From assembly GCA_037367405.1 (NCBI GenBank), contig JAZKJV010006045.1, positions 62,001-126,000 of the forward strand: 64,000 bases of DNA, given 5' to 3'. A program made the translations under genes and the position numbers. Under the pieces are notes generated by a model. The model was not told where the DNA came from. It made no database searches and saw nothing but the letters and a program-made list of their open reading frames with translations. Of the stretch, positions 1-10,849 are shown in pieces (the first letter of the stretch is position 1; the number at the start of each line of letters is the position of its first letter). The stretch comes from Ottelia alismoides. Lineage: Eukaryota; Streptophyta; Magnoliopsida; Alismatales; Hydrocharitaceae.

Positions 1-480
1 GTGCAAATAACAGAAGTTCCGATGGCATACATGCAAATTTTCCCAAAAATATATAACGTTAAATACAAGTTTCTGGACTGAAAACAAATACCCAAACCCG
101 GAGGGGTTTCGTTGCAAAATGTCCAACTCACGCGCACTGGGCACGTGACCCGGCAAGGGTATTCTTGCAATATTACAAAATTCCAGGGACTCCTATGCAA
201 TTTTTCCAAAACCTTACAACTTAATTAAGAAGTTCACGGGCCTAAGCGAAATAAACAAACCCCAGGGGGGTCCTTGCAACATACCCACCCCCCTCACGCG
301 CACGAGCACGTGAGGTGACGTGGATATGACCTAAGTGCAAATAAGAGAACTACGGGGTTCTAATTGCAAATATTACAAAAATATTTTAACTACGGCTTAA
401 AGTTTATGGACTGAAATGAAATACAAAATTTGGCGAGGGGGAAAGTGCAAAATACCCACGCCTTATCTCCTCGTGCGCGA
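1..480. repeat. Tandem units of about 165 bp inside module Z
   Basis: A unit carrying 'tgcaaaata/tgt..c' followed by a 'ctcacgcgcac' block recurs near 113, 275 and 446, a spacing of 162 and 171 bp. The same kind of unit recurs near 3770 and 3900, and near 6680, 6850 and 7011. The copies are diverged, with each unit pairing a CACGTG-rich part and an AT-rich part. Confidence 0.6.
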
Positions 481-2738
481 TCGAACGGCAGAGAGCCGCT
501 CACTTATCCACGTGGCGCGCGAACAACGTGCGATGATGGTTTGACGATGGTCGGCTGAGATTAGATCGCTCGAGGACGATCTGACGGTTGAGGCGTGACG
601 CGATCCAACGGCGGAGATCAGAACTGGGGTCGCTGCTCAATCGAACGGTGGAGGAGCGAGGTGGAAGAACAGGGAAGAACGCCGGCGAGGCGAACTTCCC
701 CGAGCTTGATCTCGCGCCTCCGGCGGTGGATGGGCTCTAAAGTTGAGCAGTGGACTCCTGGGAGGTCGACGAAGATGCTGGGGGTCTCAGGCACGTCGGA
801 GGTGCTTCGGAGTGCTGGCGCGAAGGCGGCGGAGCTCGGAGCTCCATGTGGCTCCGACGAACCTCGCAAAATGTCCCCCAGTGACTTTGACTGCGCGTTG
901 ACCTGCAAAAAAGGGGTGAAAGGGTCCAGGGCAAACTGCCTGGACCCCGCGGAGGCGGAATGGAGGTCGGAAGTGGTCTGTGGACGGCGAAGAGATGTCG
1001 GCCGGAGGTGCGCTCCGGCAATGAGCGATGGGAGGTCGAATCAATCGATGGAATTCGGATTTTTTAGGGATTTTTGATACTGAAGCTAAGGGGAATAAAA
1101 TGAAGTGAAAAGGAGAGGGATAATGGTGTACCTCGAAGGTGGATGACCTGAGGTGGAGGAACCTCGACGTCGGTGGTCGGCGGAGGTGGTGGAGACGCCT
1201 CGAGCCTTCCTCGACTCGTCTAACGGCCGGGCGGTGGAGCTGTCACCTCCGGCTACCCAAAGAGCACGAAAGGGAGGAGGATTAATTGTCCAAGAGGGTT
1301 CAAACTTGGGCTCGAAGGTGGCGGGTTGTTTAAGTAGAAGATGGTGGCGTCTCCTTCAAGCGAGATCCACGCGCGCATCATGAGGATTTTGCGTGATCTG
1401 AAGGCGCATCGTGGGAGAGTGATGATCAGGGAAGAAGTTCCAAGAAGGATTCGAGGCAAGAAAATGGAAGGATCGGGCGCCATAATTTCTTGAAAACGGG
1501 GGGGAAATCAGGGCGTCAGAAGTGGCAGACCTCGGTCAGGGAGTTGACCAAGGTCAACAAGCGACCGCCCCTGGTTGGTCCACGTGGACCAACCAGAGAA
1601 ATCCAGGCAGAATTTATTTGTAAATTCAGAATAAATTAGTAAATGACCTTATTAATTTTAGGTTATAAAATAAAAAATATTTATTATTTTATTTAGTATT
1701 TTATTCCGATTTTTAATTGTTTTTATGAGGTATATTTTTATTAGTTTTCTTTTATACCCTATATAGGTATATTACCTATATATTTTGGTCTTTTATTTTT
1801 ATCCTGTGTATTTTAATTTTATTATTTTTATTTATTATTTTCTACAATTATAAAATACTTATATCCATACAAATGTATTTTTATTTTATTTTTCTGATGT
1901 GTTTTGTATATTTAATAAAATATAAGTGTGAAAGGTATAGGTATAAGTATAGGTCTAATACCTATGTATATGATATATACAAGTATTTTATTTAATTTTA
2001 TTTATACTTTTATTCTGATTTTAATGCACATAATTACTATGAGTAATATTTGCAAGATTATAAAAATATAAAAATATAAAAATGATGAATAAATAATAAA
2101 TTGAATATTTTAATCTGTACAAGGGTACAATGAGGGTCAAAAACTCAACTTTCAAACCGTAGCTCCGCCAAATGCGAAACCACCGCCAATAAATAGATTA
2201 TTTTATGCTATATACAATTAAAGGTGAGTATGCTGCATTTGAAGTCTACAGGTCTGGGAAGTTGGGATCCTGGATTTTTATTCAGACTATAACTTTTTAT
2301 CTGTACATTATTTTTCTGTGAAATTAATTTTGTATTTTCTTTATTTAACTATCTACAACTTTCATGTATAAAGTTTCTTTATTTGAGGTATAAAAAGTGG
2401 AACCAAAAATAGGTCCCAAAATGAATAAAGAATGAATAGAAAATATAGGTATTTTATCTGTGTTTTGGCCCTTATCTCCCCCTACTTTATTCCTTGTCGA
2501 TCTATTCATCAAGATGCCTAGGTCTTGGGGTTTCGGGTCATAAAATATTTACAATATTTTATTCTTTTTCTTTTCTTTATTTATTCTATAATTTTTGCTT
2601 TAATTACAGTATTTTATACACTAATAAGATGCACATGCATGAATGCTAAGATGATGATTTTAATGCTATTTACAGGCATTTGCTAGGGTTTTTGGTGCCA
2701 AAATGATAGAATGAAGATGATGAAATGTGGATTCATCA
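1..2738. repeat. LTR-type repeat, module Z, copy A (truncated by window edge)
   Basis: This block is homologous in the same order to about 6700-9295. Shared landmarks are the tandem units at the left, a GC-rich stretch, the 'cagacctcggtcag' region (1531 here, 8070 there), an AT-rich stretch and the final GATTCATCA (2730-2738). Open frames at 595-1483 lie in the GC-rich part, overlap on both strands and resemble no protein I know, so I do not call genes. The layout suggests a long terminal repeat of a non-autonomous element. Orientation and true boundaries cannot be fixed from this window. Confidence 0.6.
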
Positions 2739-5040
2739 GCAAGCAAGTAGGGATCAATCACAAGAAGCAAAGGAGTAGAGCAGGAAAGATAGAAGTCAAG
2801 CACCCAATATGTTCACAAACACTTTAGCCAAGTTGAAAGTTTTGCGGGTTTGTAATTTTATATTTTTAGTTTGATTTTTTTATTTTTATATATTGATTTT
2901 TGATTTTGTATTTTATTTTATATTTCCTTTTTCTTTCAATAAGGATATAAAACTATATAGAATATATATATAAGAGATGAGAGGGAGATAGTATATAGAT
3001 AGAAATAGATAAAAATATTCAAAATACATGGAATAAAATACTTTTGAACTTTTTATATTTTTATAATATTTTTGTGATTTTTCTTTCATTTTACTAATTT
3101 TTTTGGTATTTTTAAAGTCAAAAATACTCGAAACATGGAAGAAAATAAATGCTCGAAATTAAAATGGAGATAAAAATATAAAGAAGAGTAAAAAATTCTC
3201 CAAATTAATTTTAAGATAATAATAATAGTCTGAAGAAAATTCAGGAATAAAAATTACATTTTAAAGATTTTTTACAGATTTTTTATATTTTTATAAAGGT
3301 TTTAGAGGTTTTGCAATTTTTATGAGTTTCCTTTTATATTTTTTTAGTATTCTTTGGCAAGTATGTTAAACACTAATAAATAGCCAAAATATATTTTTTG
3401 GAGGTTTTTCAAAAAGTTTTTATAATTTTTAGGTATTTTCTATTGCAAACAGGAACAAAACTGCATTTTTTGAATTTGTATAAATAATAAAATACTTAAA
3501 AAATGCAAAAAATATGGCATTTAAGTAGAATAACATGGATTTAAATCTATTTTTTTATATTTTTAGATTATATAGATGCACAGAATAAATGCAATCAACA
3601 AAGAGAAACTACACTACTGGCAAGGGTATATATGTAAACAGCAGAAACTCAAGGGTCCAAAGTGTAAAGTTCACAAAATTTTATAACTAATGTAAAAATT
3701 TACAGAACCAAATACAAATCGATAAAGACATGGGGTCTTTTCTACAAAAGTTCCAAAATCACATGTCAAAATATGTGCACCCCGAGCGAGGACTGAAATG
3801 TAATTTACCAAAAATAGTAGGGATTAACTTGTAAATTATGAAAAAAGTTATAACTAATTATAAAAGTTGCTAGACTAAATAGAAATATTAAAAACCCCAA
3901 GGGCCCAGCCGCAAAATGTCCCCTCACGTGCACTGTGGCCCTCGAACTTTTTCTTATTTACATAAATGCCCATGTTAGTAGTGTAGTTTCTCTTCGTTGT
4001 TTATATTTATTTCATGCATCTATAAATCTCTAAAAAATCCTAAGTCGTGTGCCTCTTGCATTGCTCTATCATGTCATATTTTTTTTGCATCTTTGACTCA
4101 TTTTAATATTTATAAAAATTCAAAAACATGCATTTTCTTCACTGTTTGCATTAGAAAATACATAAAAAATATATAACATTTTTGAAAAAACTCTAAAAAA
4201 AAGTGCAATTGTGTATTTTTGCATCTTTTACCTTCAGATTAAAAATCACTAAAAAATATAAAAGAAAACTCATAAAAATTTAAAAACTCTAAAAACATTC
4301 ATAAAAATTTATAAAATTCGTAAAAAATCTAAAAATTGTGTTTTCTTCTCTATTGTATTGTCTCTAGTTTAAAATTAATTTGGAGAATTTTTGACACTAT
4401 TTGATATTTTTCATCTCCATTTTAATTGTGGCTGTTAATTTTATGCACTGTTTTGAGTATTATTGACTTTTAAAATACCAAAAGATTAGCAAAAAACAAA
4501 AAATCACAAAAATATTAGAAAAATATAAAAAGCACAAAAACATTTTATTTCCTGTATTTTGGCTATTTTTACCTATTTTTATCTCTCATCTCTCTTATAT
4601 ATATCATATATAGTTTTATATATTTATTAAAAGAAAAAATAAATATAAATTATAAATTATAAAAAGAAAATACAAAATTAGAAAATTAAAATTACAAAAT
4701 ATAAAATCAAAAATTAAAATAAAAAATATATATAATTAAAAACCCACTAAAAAAGGTCTCAACTAGGGTAAGTATCAGAAAAGACATTGGGTGTTTGATT
4801 CTTATCTTGCCTGCTTTGCACCTTTGCTTCCTGTGTTCGACCCCTACTTGCTTGCCACCATACATTCTTAGTAGGGTATAATAAATTTTAACTCTTTCTC
4901 TTAATTGATTGATTATTTTTGTGGGTTAATTGTTGATCAACGAGACGGTTTGAGTAGTCGCCTCAGCGACAGTGAGCCTGAATTGTCAGGCCATTATTTA
5001 GCGACTCCCATCTTCTCATTTTTCACTGCCACACTCATAT
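2739..5040. repeat. Inverted duplication of modules Y and X
   Basis: 2739-3950 (module Y) starts with GCAAGCAAGTAGGG and runs in the same direction as 5645-6850. From about 3955 the sequence turns back on itself: 3955-4870 is the reverse complement of Y, and 4870-5040 is the reverse complement of module X (5485-5640). The turning point lies near 3955, next to 'actacactactggcaaggg' at 3609 and its complement near 3975. No coding potential is seen. Confidence 0.65.
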
Positions 5041-5484
5041 TGTGGATATAAAGTTAAAGTTTTTAAAGTATTAATTATATTAATGTTTATTGATTTGTGT
5101 CATCTTGACAAATCCACGATTCATCTACCTTATTATTTGATCATTGCTTGATTCCCAAGACAATTCCATCAATAAAATTTTTAAAATAATAAAATAATCA
5201 ACCCATAGTGTTGTATATAATTAGAGCTAATTGTTGTATATAATATCTTAATAAAAGTCCTATCTTTATTGTGTATATTTTTGCCTAATTGTTGACTAAA
5301 TTAACCTATATTCAATTAATCGATACTAACTCCAATGTAAATAAACTAATTCCATTGTGTACATATCACTAACATTGATAAAAAATAACAGAAAAATACT
5401 AACTTATGTAAATGTGAAACAAAATCAAAACTTAATTCGGAGATAAAAATCATAAATTCAAATATCTCTCATATACTGAAAAAT
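5041..5484. other. AT-rich spacer between inverted X modules
   Basis: No gene is seen. A fragment near 5109 (aatccacgattcatct) resembles the terminus at 19380, suggesting a remnant of the same repeat family. Confidence 0.4.
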
Positions 5485-8400
5485 GATTAGATGGGAGTCG
5501 CTAAGTAATGGCCTGACAATTCAGTTCACTATTGCTGAGGCGACTACTCGAAACCTATCGTTATTCAACAATTAACCCACACAAGTAATTAAGCAATTAA
5601 GAGCAAAAGTTAAAATTTATTATACCCAACTAAAATTGTATAGTGGCAAGCAAGTAGGGGTCGATCGCAATAACCAACGGAGTAGAGCAAGCAAGATAGA
5701 AGTCAAGCACCCAATATCTTCTCAAACACTTAGCCAAGTTGTAAGTTTTGTGGGTTTGTAATTTTATATTTTTATTTGATTTTTGTATTTTTATATTTTG
5801 ATTTTTAATTTTCTTATTTTTATTTTATTTTTATATCTTATATTTTTATATTTTCTTTTTCTTTCAATAAGGATATAAAACTATCTAGAATATATATATA
5901 CAAGAGAGATGAGAGAGAGATAGCATATAGATAAAAATATATAAAAATATTCAAATATAGGGAATAAAATCTTTTTGTGATTTTTATATTTTTCTACTAT
6001 TTTTATAATTTTCTTTAATTTTACTAATTTTTTGGTATTTTTAAAGTTAAAATACACAAAACAGGGAAAAAAGTAAATGCCCGAAATTAAAATGGAGATG
6101 AAAAAATGTAAAATAGAGTTAAAAATTCTCCAAATTAATTTTAAGATAGTAATAGTAGTCTGAAGAAAATTCAGGAACATAAATTACATTTTTACGATTT
6201 TTTACAGATTTTTTTATATTTTTATAAAGGTTTTAGAGATTTTGAAATTTTTATGAGTTTCCTTTTATATTTTAGTGATTTTTTGCCTGCATGTTAACAC
6301 GCATAAATAACTAAAATATATTTTTTTGGAAAATTTCCAAAAAGTTTTATAATTTTTAGGTATTTTCTAATGCAAACAGGAACAAAACTGCATGTTTTTG
6401 AATTTTTATAAATAATAAAATACTTAAAAAATGAAAAATAAAAATATGACATTTAAGTCTACAATAACATGGACTTAAATCTATTTTTTAAGAATTTTTA
6501 GATTTTTATAGATGCACAAAATAAATGCAATCAACAAAGGGAAACTACACTACTCGCAAGGGTATATATATGTAAATAGCAAAAACTCCATGGGCCAAAG
6601 TGTAAAGTTAACAAAAATTTATAACTAATGTAAAAAGTTACAGAACCCAATATAAATATATAAAGACACGAGGTCTTTTCTGCAAAAGTTCCAAAATCAC
6701 GTATTAGATCATGTGCACCCCTCGCGAGGATTGAAATGTAATTTCCCAAAAATCGTAGGGGCTAACTTGCAAATTATCCAAAAAGTTATAACTAATTATC
6801 AAAGTTGTTGGACTAAACAGAAATATTAAAAGCCCCAAGGGCCCAGTTACAAAATATCCCCTCGTGTGAAGCATCACGTGAGGTAACGTGGCTGGGACCA
6901 AATTGCGAATATGGAAAGTACGGGGGTGTTTTTGCAAATATTACAAAATAAAATGTACGGCATATGAAAGTTTGAGCAGTAAAAATTAACTACAAAAACG
7001 GAGGGGCTAAACTGCAAAATACCCTCCAACGAAGCACGATCCAACGGGTGTACTACTCCCACTTGCCACACGTCAGCTTGTGGGGACGCGATGACGGTTC
7101 AGCTTCAAGGGCTGGGATTAGATCACCCCATGGCGATTAAATGCTTGAAAGGCGTGGGATCTGACGATTGTTGTAGCGTCTGGCGCAGTAAACAGATCGG
7201 ACGGCAAGGAGTTCCTCTGGAAGAACTGGCTAACTCGCCGATGGCGAGCTTCGACCTGCTCGCATGAGATCTTCCGGTCGTCAAGGACGTTAGGGATAGG
7301 GGTAAAATTGAGCCAAGGCTCCTCTTCAATAGATGGCCACTTCAGAAGGGGCGCCGAAGATCAAGGGACATCGTACGGGCGCAAGGACAAGCAGGAGCTC
7401 CAGGTGCCTCCGATATTGCAAAAATCGACGTTAAAAGATGTCCTTTGGTCTCCAGATCCTGCTGGGGGTTAGTGCACAAACATCGGGGAAATGAAGGCCT
7501 TATTAGTGACAGTGGATGGGCGATGATGATGATCAATGTTGACCGGCAAAACAAGAAGCTCGACCGGACATAGATCTAGAGGATTTCGTGATGTTTTGTA
7601 TGGAATCAATGATAGAGATTTGCGAGGATTAACTACTGGTTTCCTGAGGATTTAAAGGAACATAACATAAGAGATAAAAGCTCACTGAGGTGGCGCCACC
7701 AGCTAGCTCCGGCGACGCTACTCCGGCGAGCTGGATCAACTCGATTCAACGCCCTTGCAACCTCCTGAAGGATGCAATCGACTCCTGATGTCACCAGGAG
7801 ATTATCAAGATCCTAGGTCTAGGGTTGGAAGGTGAAAGAGTGATCAAAGATCAATGGGGCGTTAGAGGTGGTTCTTATACATGTTGACGAGCAGGTCCAA
7901 GGGATGAGAGAGATCTCGCGAATCAACGATACACGACCCAAGGAATCACTAGGGCATGTATCATTGGTAACTGGGGAACAAAAGTTGTGAAGAGTGCATC
8001 ATGAAAGGATGCAAAATTTAACCTCAAAAAATCCACAAAGACGGACAAAACAAGTCCTGACACAGAGCAGACCTCGGTCAGAGAGTTGACCGAGGTCAAC
8101 CAACAAACCACTCTGGTTGGTCCACATAAACCAACCAGAAATTCCTGGCGAAAAAGATTTGTAAATTCGATTTAAAATAATAAATGAATTTATTAATTTT
8201 AGGTTATAAAATAAAAATATTTATTATTTTCTAGAGTATTTTATTCTTATTTTTATTTATTTTTTAGGGCTTTAAAATTACAAGTTACCTTTTAGGGGGT
8301 ATATATATGTATAGTCATCTATGTTTTTATGTATTTTATTTTTACTTTGTATTTTGGTTTTATTAATTTTGTTTATTATTATATATATATTTATAACTTA

Positions 8401-9295
8401 ATTTTATAAACTTAAATATATTTTTATTTTATTTTTCTGATATATTATATACAATTAAATAAATAGTTGTATAATCTGCTTAGGTATACTTATATACAAT
8501 TTATCTGTATATTTTGAACAAGTATTTTATTTTTATTTTTTCTTTAGTATTTTTATTCATGTTTTAATATAAACATAAAATATAAATAATATTTACAAAA
8601 TTATAAAAATACAAAATTATAAAAATAATGAATAATAACTAAAAATGAATATTTTAATCGGTGTAAGTATACAATATAGGCCCAAAACCTAACTTTCAAA
8701 TCGTAACTCCAAAAAATATGAAACTACTTTCATTAAATAGCTTATTAAAAGTTATATACAATTAAAGGTAATTTTAATATGTTTTGAGTTTCTATTTGAG
8801 AGATATGGGTTTAGGAATTTTGGATTTTGGAGACTTATTCAGATCATAACTTTTCATCTGTACAATATTTTTATATGAATTTACGTTTGTATTTTCTATA
8901 TTTAATTATCTACAACTTTCATGTACAAAATTTATTTATTTGAAGTATAAAAAATAGAACTAAAAATAAGTCCCAAAATGAATAAAGAATGAATTAAATA
9001 AAAGGGATTTTTATTGGATTTTGACCCTTATCTCCCTCTACTTTATTCCTTGTCGACCTAATCATCGAGTTGCCAAGGTCGCGGGGTTTCGGATCATAAA
9101 ATATTTGCATTATTTTATTCTTTTTCTTTTCATTTCTTTATTCTATACTTTTGGCTTTAAAATTCGTGTTTTGTACACAATTTACACCACAATGCATGAA
9201 TGATAAAATGCATGAATTAAGCCTATTTACACGCATTTACTAGGGTTTTTAAGACTAAAATGATAGAATAAAGATGATGAAACAAAGATTCATCA
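5485..9295. repeat. LTR-type repeat, modules X-Y-Z, copy B
   Basis: This is the most complete copy of the family in the window. X (5485-5640) carries 'gcgactactcg' and 'caacaattaacccaca'. Y (5641 to about 6850) begins near GCAAGCAAGTAGGGG and is AT-rich. Z (to 9295) holds the 165-bp units, a GC-rich part (7020-8050), and ends in GATTCATCA at 9287-9295. Open frames here are short, without introns or domains I recognise. It is probably a non-autonomous LTR retroelement or an LTR derivative; no gag or pol is visible. Confidence 0.6.
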
Positions 9296-10480
9296 TATAC
9301 ATTCTCCAATGAACAAGTACTCACATTTCAATTTATGTAAATTTAAATTCCTACAAATCAAGATTAAATTCAAAAGAATCGAAGTTCATAAGTGAAATAT
9401 GAGTTTTGGGACCTAATTAATGTAATTATTCACTAACTTTAACTTGTCATTCTATGTTTGTAATTAAATATTTTTAATTGATTTCATTTTTATTTTTTTG
9501 ACTTGTATATGGGTACGCTAGATTATGTTATTACGGTTTTCATATGTTCAATATGAAAAAAGGTATAATATATGCTTTGAAGATATGCACACTTAGATCC
9601 ACCTAAAAACGTTCATGAGCATGTCATGACATGATCAATAAGTGGGCTTTGAGATTGCACTTCATATACATAAAAGTTTTTGGGCCATGTGGAGGTTGTC
9701 ATGCATTTGACCACGAGTGTCGTCTATTCATATAACAGTAAGAAAAAGACTTGAGTTAAGTTGCATGCCTGGCAATATGTAAGGCTAAGATATGAGTAAA
9801 ATCTTCCTATCAGTATGATTTATGACTAAGTAAAATTAGATGGGAGTAGTGGAGCATATTTATGCTCATATCAAAATAAAAAATATTTTATTCTTTTCAA
9901 AAACTCTCGGTTACCAGTATTCTTTATTCATGCAAGCTATTTTTATTTTGGTTTATCATTTATAAACACGGATTAACAAGTGTATATCCTAGGAGGCTTG
10001 AGAAAAATCATGGACCTATGTGGAGGATGATGCGATCCTAACATTTTGACACTTTTTGGTGAAATTTTTGGATTTTTCAGGTAAATGTTGTGCATAACTG
10101 GACACTTGGATTTTTTTAAAGGAAAAATGAATCATCTGATATAGAGTAGTGGTTACTGGTTTTGCATACGGTCGGATATATCAAATTTTGGACATTTAAT
10201 ATATGGATCTTAGATTTTGAAATTGTTAGTGATCGATGGTGGAATTTTAATTGATAAGGCTATGGGATGTATGAAAGATCTCATTTCAAGCAAATAATAA
10301 AAGGATATGATGTTAACATAAGACGTTGGTTCAAATCATCCCGACTAGCAGAACGGGTCATAATGCATATACAAATATTTGTTAGTTTCTTTATGTACAC
10401 ACACACACTCAAAGTTGCATAAAATATTTGCCAATAAATATTGGCACAAACCATATAAACTCTCTGACCAGTAACATTCA
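9296..10480. other. Intergenic DNA, no gene seen
   Basis: AT-rich sequence without long frames, and no clear repeat end. It lies downstream of the minus-strand peptide gene. A short (CA)n run is at 10397-10408. Confidence 0.5.
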
Positions 10481-10486
10481 GAAGAA

Positions 10487-10727
10487 CCATAATAATACAA
10501 AACAATGAATGAAACTCCAGCAGATTATACTGCTCATATTTCATATATAACACACTTTTCATAATACAGTAATGACCATAATATAACAGAACTCGATTCT
10601 TTTATTTATACATATCACAGTTTATATAGCACGTCCGGTAATAATGTCCATAATACAAAGTAAAGAAGGAAACTGCAGCAGAGTACATGACTCTTATTTC
10701 ATATATGACACAACTTTCAGTAAATAG
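10487..10727 (-). repeat. Diverged direct duplication in 3' flank of the peptide gene
   Basis: 10487-10567 and 10648-10727 align along most of their length. Both contain 'ccataata..caaa', 'gaaact.cagcaga' and 'atttcatata..acac'. The match extends somewhat to the left of each copy. The right copy overlaps the 3'UTR of the peptide gene, so the duplication probably arose from the 3'UTR and downstream region. Confidence 0.6.
10601..10606 (-). promoter_or_regulatory. Possible poly(A) signal AATAAA of the peptide gene
   Basis: On the minus strand AATAAA lies about 170 nt after the stop codon at 10776. This is a plausible distance for a plant 3'UTR. Confidence 0.4.
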
Positions 10728-10775
10728 CACAGCCAGTATATCCTTTGTCGAGCGAAGAGCTGCTGTCTTCCAAGA

Positions 10776-10849
10776 TCATCGAATGCAATAGCGTCTGCAG
10801 CGGCCGCGGGCGAACCTGCAGCAGAAGATGATGGGGCGACGCCCTCGAC
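10776..10849 (-). CDS. Peptide gene exon 3 (cationic Cys-rich tail)
   Basis: It starts after acceptor TTTGTACGCAG and ends at the TGA at 10778-10776. In frame with exon 2 it gives the basic tail CCRFARGRCRRYCIR. The same bases in another frame give an unrelated alanine-rich ORF that I reject, because only this frame joins both splice sites. Confidence 0.68.

Noticed and set aside
595..1483. ORFs of 160, 96 and 94 aa
   Set aside because: They lie in the GC-rich part of module Z. The homologous region at 7020-8050 does not keep the frames.
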